Below, in pieces: positions 46,140 through 56,915 of a stretch of 64,000 bases of DNA. Both the position numbers and the translations under genes were made by a program. Numbering within the stretch: the stretch's first letter is position 1; every line of letters begins with the position of its first letter. Origin of the DNA: Albophoma yamanashiensis (taxonomy: Eukaryota; Ascomycota; Sordariomycetes; Hypocreales; Ophiocordycipitaceae); contig BCKH01000001.1 in the NCBI GenBank assembly GCA_001600555.1, positions 5,035,546 to 5,099,545 on the forward strand, written 5' to 3'. The notes under the pieces were generated by a model. The model did no database searches, was not told the origin of the DNA, and saw only the letters and a program-made list of their open reading frames with translations.

Positions 46140-48071
46140 TTCAATACCTTCCTGCAGCAGGGCTGCATGCATCAGGCCGTCATTGTGAAGGGTGATTTTG
46201 ACACGTCCCCTCAGGTCCGCATCTCATACTATGCTGAAAAGGTCACCGAGTATACGTAAGGCTCTGCACATTAATATCGGGTATAAGAAAGTATGCATCC
46301 TAAAGTATAATACAGACAGCTCGCAAAGGAACTCGACATCAGCGCTAGCGCGGCTGTTTCCTACTTGGGTAACAGCGTTAGCGTCGAAGGCAGATATCTT
46401 GATAAGTCTACGGTATATACTCTAATTCCGTATAAAACTGTACCATTATTCTTACCATGTGATTTTAGTTCGACAAAAGTTTCTTAACATACATAGTTAG
46501 GGCCGACATCCAACGGCAGCCAACTAGCAGTATTAGTTATGTCTTCAACTGGAAAAATGCTTCTGATCCGCAATCACGTTATTGCGATCGTTTCGTTAGC
46601 GGTACGTCTAGCTTAAGATTTTCATAGCTATTCTAATAGTGCTCTAGACTTTACGGTTGGCGGGGCCCTCTTCGCTCGAGTATCTATTCAGACAGCGGAC
46701 TCGACACATCATCAGGAGATAAAGGCTAAGTGGGTTACGATATTAACCCAAATCGAAGTTCTTCTTCTAATGTCCTAAATAGGGCAGAGCTTGCATTCTC
46801 TATATATGGAGTCCAAGGTAATGCTTCATTAGAGGTCAAGAATGCTATCGATTTTATCCAAAACAACACGAAAATTACTACAAGCTGGTTTACCGTCGGA
46901 GCTCCTCCCTCATATATGGCGCAATTGAAGAAACGGGATAATAACGATGATGGTCCCCTGCTTTCTATCAAAACGATGGCCGAAAAGTTTATTGCCGACG
47001 CCAAAAACCAACAGTGGAAGCGATCGTAAGTACTACGAATCTCAAATAATAAATCATGCTCTATACTAATTAATTCAAAGCGTGCTACTTCAGAAATATG
47101 AAGATGTTTTCAACTGGAATGACGAGTTTGAGCCGTTGGATTATGCTAAGGCAAGCGATATGGTAGGCACATATTTACCTAAATTACCTTACGTCTATTT
47201 AAACTAACATACGAGTTTAGAGCTGGCCTATATTTAACGAATTTGCCAATTATAAAAGCACTTTGGAACTGATCCGCCGGAGTATGTCGATTCTGTACTA
47301 ATGTCCAACTGTCTAGCTAACTTGTTATAGTTGGTACAGAGAACTATGCGGGTGGGAAAGCTCAACAAACCGAACTGCAGAACAATGCAAGTATGACACT
47401 GGATGGATATAGACGATGGGTATTTTCCAAGCCGTTAATCAATTCATCTGGTCTCTACTAAGTACCCATGTTAGATTGCAATGGCTAGTAAAATGCCGCA
47501 GAAGCTCCTAGAGCCGCCAAGCTTTGCCGATGCGGAAGATTTCTACAATAGTGTATTGGTACGGCATGGTACAACGTCAAAAACGCTGTTCAATAAGCGC
47601 TAACTTAAGGGGGATAGCATGCTGTTAAGAGGCGATATATTGGCCAACAAACACGACCTGGATATGGCTATAATAGCGATAGTGCGAATGAACCTTGATT
47701 CCTTTATTATTTTAAGTACAATTGCTAACTATGCTCCTAATATAGTTATCGATACCTACTTGCATGATAAAGCACAAAAGAAGTTCGAGATCGGAGCTTT
47801 CTCAATTAGCGATATCCCTGGCACGACGAAGGTCTCCTTTGGTTCCTTTAATGGAAACACTTGGAGAATCGTTGCAGTAGGTAAACCGCTCCCTTCCGGA
47901 TATTCCGAGGATTCCAGTCTATGGGTTTCCCAAAAATATGTTGAAGGCACCTATAATCAAACGGTGTCCCTATTTAATCACCTAGTGTCATCTGAGTGGG
48001 GACACTTTGTCGAGATTTACTTCAACCAGACTACGCCAAGCACCGAAATCATCTATGGTATGAGTGTTTGA
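46140..48071 (+). pseudogene. Broken multi-exon gene of unknown family
   Basis: A series of plus-strand coding-like segments appears in the same order as in one protein but interrupted by stops, frame changes and candidate introns: about 46168-46258, 46318-46411, 46473-46600, 46655-46733, 46736-47029, 47082-47163, 47219-47285, 47340-47460 and 47619-48071. The early segments are beta-rich (alternating hydrophobic and polar residues, Gly/Ser turns), including FVSxFxVGGALFARVSI-type text. The later ones are helical and then beta again (FEIGAFSISDIPG). The pattern is loosely reminiscent of fungal MACPF/pore-forming-like proteins, but this is a guess. The first and last segments are well preserved, so decay is incomplete. 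Confidence 0.45.
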
Positions 48072-48389
48072 AAGATAATGTAGTATATGGAGGATATAGT
48101 TGGTTTCTCGAGAACTCTCGCCATTTCTTTTCCTTTTTTTTTCTTTCATTTCTTGCCCTTCCTATGCCTAGGGTTGAAATTGCTCTCTAGTTGTCTTATC
48201 TAGCTATTCTATCGATTGTTTTCCTAGGTAGTTTTTCTCGATGTAAAAGAGTCTTAGTAAATTTCGAGCCTTATGCTCTTGTAGCTTGCATTATACGTGC
48301 TGCAATTTATTGAGCAGGTTCTTAGTGTAACGGGTTAGGTTCCCAAGGGATAAACCAGAGGTTTATGTTAACAGAATGGTCGTAGCTAG

Positions 48390-48986
48390 CCCAAAGGACC
48401 CCCTAAACCCACGGAAATGGAGCTACTTATACGGGTGAATAAAGAAGCCCTCGAATGCCTACGGGGGTCCCTTAGCCCTAGCGAGACGAAAACGCGGCTC
48501 GAAAACGACTCCTACCTAGGGAGGAAGTGGCTACGGACCTTGCCTACGTAAAGGCAGTTCTTTCTAGCCGACGCCGAGGTATCCAAGGCCCTACGAAACT
48601 GGCTCTTTCTTCTGGTTCGGCCTCTCGAGGCCCCTTGTTGCCACTGTAGCGCAAAGGTAGCCCTAGGGCACGAAGACACTTGCCGGGCTACTTCGAAGGT
48701 GGATTATCCACCACGACCTTATTACCCGTGCCTTTACTAAAGCACTATCTTACTGGGTTAAGGAGGTCAAGGCCAGGCCTCTTTTTAGCTGTAATTCGAG
48801 CCTCGGAGCCGATTTTCCCTTTCTATCGGCAATAGCCGTTATTTTTACAACATAAAGATCGTGGCGGTAAACGCGGATTTGGCTAAGGAAGACCCCTACG
48901 AGACCTTGCGGCTCGCGGCGGAGGAAAAACGCTAGATATATAAGGTCCTAGGATCCTTCTTCCGGCCCCTTGTCTTCTCGGCCAGC
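48390..48986 (+). mobile_element. LINE reverse transcriptase 3' end (Tad-like), truncated
   Basis: Plus-strand frames retain the C-terminal region of a fungal non-LTR retrotransposon ORF2. There is the helical segment DAEVSKALRNWLFLL and a zinc-finger-like CCHCSAKVALGHEDTC. Then follow HHDLITRAFTKALSYW (the RHDxIxRxLxxAL motif after the finger), IVAVNADLAKEDPYETLRLA, and finally YKVLGSFFRPLVFSA. Frameshifts and internal stops separate these blocks. Everything upstream (RT and endonuclease domains) is missing, so this is a truncated copy. The reading frame of the last block continues without a stop into the host gene relic. Confidence 0.65.
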
Positions 48987-50450
48987 AGGCCCACCTCGAA
49001 TCCCGACTCCAAAACGTGGATTGCCACGTACAACGCTGACACAGGTGGCGGCCCCGACAAGGAGACGTTCGTCTCGGAATCTTTGATGGGCAAATGCCCC
49101 CAGCGCCAGCGGCAGATTCCCTCAAGTTCACTATCAGCAGATGCAAGGGCCTCTTCCTCACCTCGGGACGGATACAAGTGGCTTTCAGAGCCCATCTCTG
49201 TCAGTGACCCGGAGAAGACACTCACATATCTATCTCTCAACAATGGCGAGGCCTTGTTTACTTTCAACTAACAAACTGAAAAAGGCGACGAGGAGAACTG
49301 GATTGGCATAAATCCTGCCGCAGAAGGTGGCCCTATTTATGAGGAGTATGTGAAAAACGCCTTGGCGTGGTATAGCCGCCCTCAACACTTCAAGAGTCTC
49401 CAAACCTGTCTAAAAGGTGCGTGGTTTCGGCAATTTTCAGGCCTTCTTCCTCGCAAAGGGCGGTTACAAGTGGACTGCACCGCCAGTTGATTTCGAGATG
49501 CTTGCAACGCCGGTGAATCTCGAACATCCCCCATACTAGAATTGACGATGCCAGATATGATGCCCAAATTCATTGACCACCCACGACGGCCGCAAATGTG
49601 AAAATTTTGAGACGAGGCTCAGGGGCCCGCTGGCCAACAACCCAGACACGAATACCAAGTTCACAAAGATTTCTGGCGTGGGCTGAGTCCAAGCGTCTGA
49701 TGGCGGAGTCGTTTCTGGTGTTCCCAGCGATGCTGGCGAATGGCACGTATTTGTCGAGGCGACCGATTCTGCCGGCGTCACAGTTTGCAAGTGGCTATCT
49801 TGATGCGCAACGTTGGCGATCCCCTTGTCAACGGGCCTAGCATCCTGAGCCTCAATCTCTGGGCCGACAACCCTTTGGACAACTCCCTCAGGAAGCAGAT
49901 CCGTTTCCTTTCCAACAGCCGCGTCGACGTTCCTGGCCTCCAGAATATCACAGACGGTCACGGCGCACTCCTGGCATATTCGCTGGGTTGGCAATTCTGG
50001 CAGAAAGGTGAACTCGCAGTCTTCAGCCACTGCCATTGCCGAGGTCTACCACCCACGGAGCAGGGCGGAGCGGTGCGCATCCAGCTAGACGGGACAGCCA
50101 GCGAGGTCATATTTTGGAATGCACAGCTGCAGAACGACCCCCATAGCCCCTCAGACTTTTGCTTCAGCAATTTGACCCACCATGAGGACTTGAAGTGAGA
50201 AACGCAGTCTGGCCGCACGGCTCAAATCACCGAGATCATCCGACACATGGACGCCATCGCCAATGCCACCAACGTGCCCGTCGTCCTGACAGCCGACTTG
50301 GGTGCGCCTCGCACCTGGAATGGACCAACACGACACGCGAGCAGCATTGCGGTGTCGGAGACATGCACGGGCTTGCTTCCCTGGAGTTCGGCCAATCGAC
50401 TCGTTCCGCGCCGTTCAGCTTGATCCCGTGGCTGTGCCGGGCAACACCTG
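48987..50450 (+). pseudogene. Broken gene with Ig-like segment and EEP nuclease/phosphatase domain
   Basis: Coding-like plus-strand segments with at least four frame changes. The first (to the TAA at 49269) reads KTWIATYNADTGGGPDKETF and then GYKWLSEPISVSDPEKTLTY, a beta-rich part. Near 49680-49800 there is SGVPSDAGEWHVFVEATDSA, typical of bacterial/fungal Ig-like repeats. From 49813 comes the start of an endonuclease/exonuclease/phosphatase domain (ILSLNLWADNP, VDVPGLQNITDGHG), then VIFWNAQLQNDP, and near 50215 TAQITEIIRHMDAIANAT followed by PVVLTADLGAP, where the family expects GDFN. Codon-level conservation is good but frames are lost, so it is a recent pseudogene. Its 5' end is replaced by the LINE fragment. 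Confidence 0.6.
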
Positions 50451-51044
50451 CCCGTGCTACTACCAACTGCCAGCTTGGCCAATAAGATACCTACGCTGGA
50501 TACGCTCTTCCGCGTTCCCATCGTCTGATTTTATTCGCTCTCTACAAGTATGTACTCGTAAGGTAGGTACACGCAGAAATTAAACGATCGTCCCTTAGCA
50601 CCACATAAAGCGAATACCTGACGGCGGGAATGTTTGCAGGGAGCAGAGCGGAGGAAGGGAGCCCGAGCCAACAAGCGGACAGGTCCTTCTGCTGCTTGAG
50701 TGCCAGAGGCATAAATTACTTCAGAGAAAGAAGCCTGAGGAAAATGAAAATCCTCCCGAAGTAACCCCAAACCACTGTCATCATCAAGAGACAGATAGCT
50801 TGTGCTCCTTATTAGGTACTACGTGCCTACAGTATCCGTACTCCGTGGTAGGTATGACTTGGCAGGTCTGGGTCTGTGGACCGAGAGCTGAGTCGAGTGG
50901 GCCTGTGCCCCACATCGCATTTTGAGCTTCCTGACGTAACCACTTCTCTTCGAGCAATTACACTTCGTCCATCAGCCTAGCTCTCAGCCCGCTTTGTCAC
51001 TCGCCGACTGCCTGTGCAGCAACTCGAGCCATCGACATTACGCC
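50451..51044. other. Core/accessory border; CWF19 promoter
   Basis: Short spacer. Includes a TACTCCGTGG near-copy of the decamer at 50839-50848 and AGGTAGGTAC at 50562-50571. No gene. Confidence 0.5.
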
Positions 51045-53090
51045 ATGGACGGCCTTGATGACTTCGAAAAGGCTCTTGCTGCAGAGAAGGCAGAGCGCGA
51101 AAGGTCAGAGCGTCGTCGCGAGGAGCGGCGTCACCAGAAACACCGTCACCATCATAGACATGAGGAGCGGGATCTGCACGGCGACAAGGACAAGGACAAT
51201 GACAGGCACCGCCATCGAAAGGATCGAGAGGAATATGGCGATGGCCACAGACACAAGAGGAGCCGCTATTCGCGCGATATCCATCGCGACGACGGGCCTC
51301 ACAAGAGATCCGACCCCAAGGAAGACCTCCCGCAACCCGACGACGAGAAGCCATCCAGCGAGAATGCGGTCGAATCATCAAGATCGCTCGAGCGAGACGC
51401 CTGGATGACAGCGCCGTCCGCGCTCGACGTCGAACATGTCCATCGAACAAATCGTAATAAACCCCAGTCTCCCCCTCCGAAAGAGGCACCGAAGCGCGCC
51501 ATCCACCAACGAGAGCTCAATAGCGACCACTTGCAAGCGTTGAATGACGGCGTCGCTGCTGAGCAGTCGCAGCCCCCTGCGGAGCAAGCGGTGGAGTACA
51601 GGTTTGGCGACGCCGGCTCGTCATGGCGCATGACAAGACTTAGGGCAGTGTACACCGCGGCGAAAGAGAGCGGACGGCCATTGGATGAAGTTGCTGAGGA
51701 GCGATTCGGAACCCTCGAAGAGTTTGACGACGCTCGAGAGGAAATGAGTGAGTTGGAGAGGAGGAATATCTACGGAGAGGGATATCGCCAGAGGCAAAAG
51801 CCAACGGGCGAGCTATACCGCGAGCGGCTGCGCAATCAACCAGCCAAACAGCCATCTCCAGAGCCTGAACAGGGCACAGTCATAGCAGAGGAGGCGCCAC
51901 CCATGGACCAGACGGCTTTGAACAGACTGCGGGCTCAGATGATGAAGGCCAAGCTCCGTCGCGCGCCGAATGCAGCTCGCCTAGAGGAGGAGTACAACCA
52001 GGCGGCGGCGGCGGCGGCGGCAGGCAACGCCTCGCGCGCGACAGTACCCGATGCCGTGGTCCTCGGCGTCATGGACAACCGTCAGCTTGCTGGTGCGCGT
52101 GGCGAGGTCAAGTCCATCGACACCAAACGAGGACGCGAGAGGGGAACGGTGGTGGAGAACGCAGACATGTCTATCGACGACATGGTCAAGGAGGAACGGC
52201 GCACCAAGGGGCAGGCCGGCGGAGAGGGCCTACGACTGGCAGAGCGCATCGCCAAGGACACAAGGTACGACAACGACCTGGACTACATGGACGAGAACGC
52301 CGAGAAGCTTGCCAAGCGCGTCCACAAGAGCGAGATCAACCTCAAGAACATGGCCGTCAGCGAGTTCCAAAAGCTGAACCGCATCCTCGAAAATTGCGCG
52401 CTCTGCCACCACGAGGACAAGGGGCGCCCGCCCCTGGCCCCGATCGTCTCCCTCGGCACACGCATCTACCTCACGCTAGCCACAGAGCCGGAGGTCAGCG
52501 AGGGCGGCGCCGTCATCGTGCCCATCACGCACCGGCGCAACCTGATCGAGTGCGACGACGACGAGTGGGAAGAGATACGCAACTTTATGAAGAGCCTAAC
52601 ACGCATGTACCACGAGCAAGGCCGTGACGTCATCTTCTACGAGAACGCCGCCGCGCCGCATCGGCACATGCACGCCGCCATGATGGCGGTCCCCATCCCT
52701 TACGAAGAGGGCGCCACCGCTCCGGCCTACTTCAAGGAGGCGTTCCTGTCGGCGGACGAGGAGTGGTCGCAGCACAAGAAGATCATCGACACGGCGGCCC
52801 GCGCGCGCGACGGGCTGGGCCGCATGGCCTTTCGGCGCTCCATCGCCAAGGAGATGCCCTACTTCCACGTGTGGTTCGGCCTCGACGGCGGGCTGGGCCA
52901 CGTCGTTGAGAACGCCGACCGCTGGCCCAGAGGGGACTTGTTCGCTCGCGAGGTGATTGGGGGCATCGTCGGCGCGGAGCCGCATGTTGTCAAGAAGCAG
53001 GGAGGATGGACGAGGGGAGATGAGAGGGTGGATGGGTGGAAGAAGAGCTGGCGCAAATTTGACTGGACGAGGATACTGACGGAGGGCTGA
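51045..53090 (+). CDS. CWF19-like splicing factor
   Basis: Single exon; ATG at 51045 (MDGLDDFEKALAAEKAERE) gives 681 residues. The first 130 residues are charged and His/Arg/Asp-rich, followed by coiled-coil-like Glu/Arg stretches and a seven-Ala run encoded by GCG/GCA repeats (52002-52022). The C-terminal half holds CwfJ_C_1, which begins near NRILENCALCHHEDKG (about residue 450) and includes the HIT-like HRHMHAA motif near residue 539. CwfJ_C_2 follows, with MPYFHVWFGLDGGLGHVVE and GWKKSWRKFDWTRIL at the very end. In yeasts and animals Cwf19 joins late or post-catalytic spliceosomes and assists the lariat debranching enzyme Dbr1; it acts in the nucleus. All domain landmarks are intact. Confidence 0.93.
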   Translation: MDGLDDFEKALAAEKAERERSERRREERRHQKHRHHHRHEERDLHGDKDKDNDRHRHRKDREEYGDGHRHKRSRYSRDIHRDDGPHKRSDPKEDLPQPDDEKPSSENAVESSRSLERDAWMTAPSALDVEHVHRTNRNKPQSPPPKEAPKRAIHQRELNSDHLQALNDGVAAEQSQPPAEQAVEYRFGDAGSSWRMTRLRAVYTAAKESGRPLDEVAEERFGTLEEFDDAREEMSELERRNIYGEGYRQRQKPTGELYRERLRNQPAKQPSPEPEQGTVIAEEAPPMDQTALNRLRAQMMKAKLRRAPNAARLEEEYNQAAAAAAAGNASRATVPDAVVLGVMDNRQLAGARGEVKSIDTKRGRERGTVVENADMSIDDMVKEERRTKGQAGGEGLRLAERIAKDTRYDNDLDYMDENAEKLAKRVHKSEINLKNMAVSEFQKLNRILENCALCHHEDKGRPPLAPIVSLGTRIYLTLATEPEVSEGGAVIVPITHRRNLIECDDDEWEEIRNFMKSLTRMYHEQGRDVIFYENAAAPHRHMHAAMMAVPIPYEEGATAPAYFKEAFLSADEEWSQHKKIIDTAARARDGLGRMAFRRSIAKEMPYFHVWFGLDGGLGHVVENADRWPRGDLFAREVIGGIVGAEPHVVKKQGGWTRGDERVDGWKKSWRKFDWTRILTEG

Positions 53091-54031
53091 GACGTGTGTA
53101 TGCGCCTCATCGGATGGGGCTCTTTCGAGACATGGCAAGCACCACGGCCGGTATCGGTAAGTACTACCACTCAATTGACTTTCCTTCGCATTTCATGGCT
53201 CATCTGAAGAATTGAAATCAAGTCGTGCATGCTGTCAATTCTCTGAACCACTCCACGCTCCCGGTTGCCCCGTGCTAAGCAAATGACCTTCAGGTCTACC
53301 CTTCCAGTATCAGTGCCACGATCCCCATTGCAACGAAGTTGTTGCCTTCAGGGCTGCGGCCCTTTTGGAGTATGCCCGGGCTCCTTGCTGGTCCCTCGTA
53401 TGGGCACACGCAACTGCTCGCCGACTGGCTTCAAAGCTCACCGAGCGTCGTGCAGGGAGAGGATGCCGCACGTCACTGTAGCCTATGAACCATCGCCTGG
53501 CCATTCAAAGAGACATGTACCCCTGATACGCAGACGTCCGCCGGTCACCCAGTCCAACTCTGAGCACCCAAACTTCACGTCCTCTAGGCGGTATTCGGCA
53601 AACGAGAACGTAGAACGGCTTAGCCTTGTCCAAAAAATGTGGTGAAAATTAAGACATTACTCTGCGTAAGGTAAGGCAGGTATTCGGGTGGCCTCTTGTC
53701 CCAAGCCCACCCACCGGTCGGCGGCTGGGGGGCTTGCATGGCATCATACACCACCGCATCTGCCTCTTCTTTCTATTCTCGTCATGCCCTCGAACAGGAC
53801 TCATCTCCCACCCAGTGAAAACGGTGTTTGGCCAAAGCAGTGCCGGTCCAACACGAATCCAATCGAACCTCAAGCTGCCTCCGAGGTCATTGGTATCCCA
53901 ACTTGTATCGTACAACGTGCCTTCTGGCCCTCCGATCACGTAAAGCGGATAGCAGGCCAGGTCTGGGTATCTTTGTCGCGGCAGCTCCCCTCCCCTCCCC
54001 CTGTGCAAATTTGAGCAAAATCCTCGGCTCA
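53091..54031. other. Convergent 3' intergenic region
   Basis: Lies between the 3' ends of the CWF19-like gene and the alpha/beta hydrolase gene. Frames at 53265-53645 and 53688-54014 have no domains. Confidence 0.5.
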
Positions 54032-56915
54032 CTACCCGTTCAGCGTGGTGCGCCTCCCCCTCTCGCGGTCCTTGCGTCCGTCGGCGCCTGTCGCCCTCAT
54101 CCAGTCCTCCCACTCCTTGCTCATCTCCATGAGTACCGATCCCATGACGGCCGCGCTCGCCATCAACCCGTGGCCCTCGCCCTCGAGCACGCGCACCTCG
54201 CACCGCCGCATCGTCTTGCCCAGCCATTTGACGTTGTCGACAGGCACACGCGTGTCCCGGCTGCCATGGTGGATGACGATGGGCCGCGTAATGTCCACAT
54301 AGCGAAAGCCTATGGTGTGCCGCCTCTCGAGGCACACGAGCAGGTCGACGGCTGGGTTGGCGCCAGTCGTTGCGAGGTCCCAGATGGCGTGTGTGAGGCG
54401 CGTGTCGTAAGTCGACTGGCGCTCCTTGTCAGCCATGGCATCGGTCGCCGCGGTGAGGATCACTGAGCTGCCGTTGATGGCGCTCTGAGGCGGATGCATG
54501 CGATCCATGTTCTCCGTCGCACTGGGAGATGCGAGGCCGTCAGCATGTTTCTGTGATGGCGAGTCCGCATCCTTGCCGTATACGCCGAACCCAAAGTTCT
54601 CCTTGTCCAGCACGGCCATGTTATTGCGGTTGGGGGTAGTGTTAGCTTCCTTGCCAGTTGCCTTCTTTTTCCCTCGCCGTGGGTTTTTCGGGAGGGAGCT
54701 TGTGATGGAGCTGCTTGTCGCGGTCATGAAGCTCGAGTTGGCGGCCTTGAGTATAGGCGTAGGCAGCGCTCGGAGGATCTTTTGAGAGGTTGGAATGGCA
54801 TTTGTAGGCGGCATGCTCTGCGACGTGCCAAAGACGTTCATCTGAGAGGGCGGGATCCAGGGTGCCAAGAGGTGGATTCTGCCGCGGATGTGCTGCGGCA
54901 TGCGCAACGCTGTCGCGAGAGCGTATATGGCGCCAGCCGAATGGGCCATGATGGAGAATTTGGTGATCTTGAGCGCCTGGCATATGGCGTAAACGTCGTC
55001 TGGGATCCAAGTTAGCGACGTAAGACATCTCTGGCATCGTAGTGCGGCACTCACCCGGCCAGCTGAGCGGCGTGGCTGTGCCATCCGAGTACGGCTCGCT
55101 GTCACCCACGCCAGGTCGGTCCGGGGTGATGAGTCGCAGTTTGAGCGTCAGGGCTAGCTCGTCGTAAAAGGCAGTAATGTATCTCGTCAAGCCCATGCCG
55201 ACGCAGCAAAAGACGGCTGAGCCGTTTGCGTCGCCCACCTCGGAGAAAGAAATGACACGCCCTGTCTGGGGGTGACGAATCTTCTGGGACAGGCGGGGCG
55301 AGCAGAGATACGACTCGACGGCCGAGTCGATTGAGTCAGCCGAGTCACGACGCTCGTGGCCTGTCAGCCGCGCCGCCTGTGTCGGATCGGGAGACGTAGC
55401 GCTAGCCCTCGAGTCGCTACGTGGGCTCATCGGCCCTATGGAGAGCCGCTTGACACGAGAGTTGCTACGCTTGACCTTGAGGGATTCCTTGAGTCCTGGG
55501 CTGAGTCGCCCTGAGAGATGGCTGCCGCTGCGCTCTGCGCTATGATCACGCCGGCGCCCGTTAGCAACGGCGGGGGNAGGGGCGCCGTCGTCATCCCTGG
55601 CTTGGGATGGGGCAGCTTGCTCGTCGGGTCCAAGAAGAAACGACATGGACGCCGCGATATCATGGCCGACGTCCAGATCCGACCCGCCGTGTCCCAAGTC
55701 CGAGGCGTCGTGGCTGCGGTTGGACTCATCCGCCTCTGGGATGGCTGCGCCGGCTGCGCTTTCGCTCTCCTGCTTGGATCGGCGCGTGCTGGACCGCTTC
55801 CGATGCGATGCATGCGAGCTCATGTTCCGCAGACTCGAATCCCGGGTCGGGATCGGGTTGCGGCTGTCCACGGCCTTTTTGTTGCCGCCTTCGCCGCCGG
55901 CGTTGTCACTGCCAGTGCCAGACTCCTCCCTTATGGTTGCCTCGGCGAGAAAGGGGTCGGACCTGCCGCTGCCGTGCAATCGGTTGCCGCTCGATCCAGG
56001 GAATGCGGCCATGCTGGTCGTTGCCCCAGGGGCGCCGCCAGAGGGGCGCTTCCGCTCGAGCTCGAGCTCGAGCTCGCCTAGGCGCTCCTTGGAGTTCATG
56101 TACACGAGGCCCTTCGCAGTACGGGTCGTCTTCTTGCCCCAGCTGTCGTGGGAGCGGCGGGGTCGAAGCTCGGGTCGGGGCGCAGTGCCGCGTTCGATGG
56201 AAAGGTTGCCGATGCTCTTAGCGTCGTCATTCTTGGAGCCGAAAGAGCCGCCGGACGAGGGTCTGGAGGCGCTGGCGCTGCCACTGCCGCCGCCTGCACC
56301 GCGTAGGAAGGAGCGCAGGCCGGAGCCGCTGTCGCGGCTGGAGCTGCGGCGGGCGGACGCGGTGCTCTTGGGGGACGTTAGGGGGGAGAAGCCGCTCGGG
56401 GGCTTGGAGGTGCGAACGACGGGCGGGCTGGCGGCAATATCGTCGAGGGAGACGAGTTCGCAGCTGGTAGGACGGTTGTACGCGCCGTAGTCGACGCCGA
56501 AGCTCCCCTCGGAGTTCGGAGAGGCCGCCGTTGTATTCCGCGTCGCGGCTCCGACTCCCGAGCTCGTGGGCAGGGAGAGGCCGGCAGCCGAAGGGGTGCC
56601 GTCGAAGTGGCTGCTCGCGGGCTGGGAAATGACACTGAGGCTGGTGATGAGGTTCGAGATGACCTCGGGGCTGGCAGACGGTATGGCGGCGGCGGTGCGC
56701 CTGCTCGGCGAGTGGCGACGGGAGCGGGTGGCTCGCTGGTCGTGACGCTGGGCGCGGGCGTGCTTGTGTTGGCTCTGGCTCTGGCTGCTGGTGCCAAGGT
56801 GTTTGTGCTCGGGCGGCGGCTCGTGATGGTGGTACTGGTGGTGGTCGTGGTGTTGGTGGTGGTAGTTTTGGCGGGTCGGGATAGGGGGCGCGCCGTCGGG
56901 GCTGCTGCCGTCCAT
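54032..56915 (-). CDS. Large alpha/beta hydrolase with disordered N-terminus
   Basis: Two exons, 56915-55055 and 54999-54032, around a 55-nt intron (GTGAGT, CTAAC, CAG), giving 942 residues in frame. The first 500 residues are low-complexity and Ser/Arg/His-rich (including a His-rich stretch near residues 18-32) and look disordered and phospho-regulated. The hydrolase domain starts around residue 555 (TGRVISFSEVGDANGSAVFC), with RLITPDRPGVGDSEP. The nucleophile elbow is M-A-H-S-A-G, a His replacing the usual Gly-x-Ser. Later come SRDTRVPVDN (Asp) and GEGHGL (His), completing a triad. An insertion of about 150 residues separates the elbow from the last strands. Similar long hydrolases occur across Sordariomycetes, without known substrate. 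One base (N at 55577) is undetermined. Confidence 0.85.

Noticed and set aside
49536..50036. 166-codon minus-strand frame
   Set aside because: The opposite strand carries recognisable Ig-like and EEP motifs; this frame has none.
52596..53174. 192-codon minus-strand frame
   Set aside because: Shadow of the CWF19-like gene; no domain.
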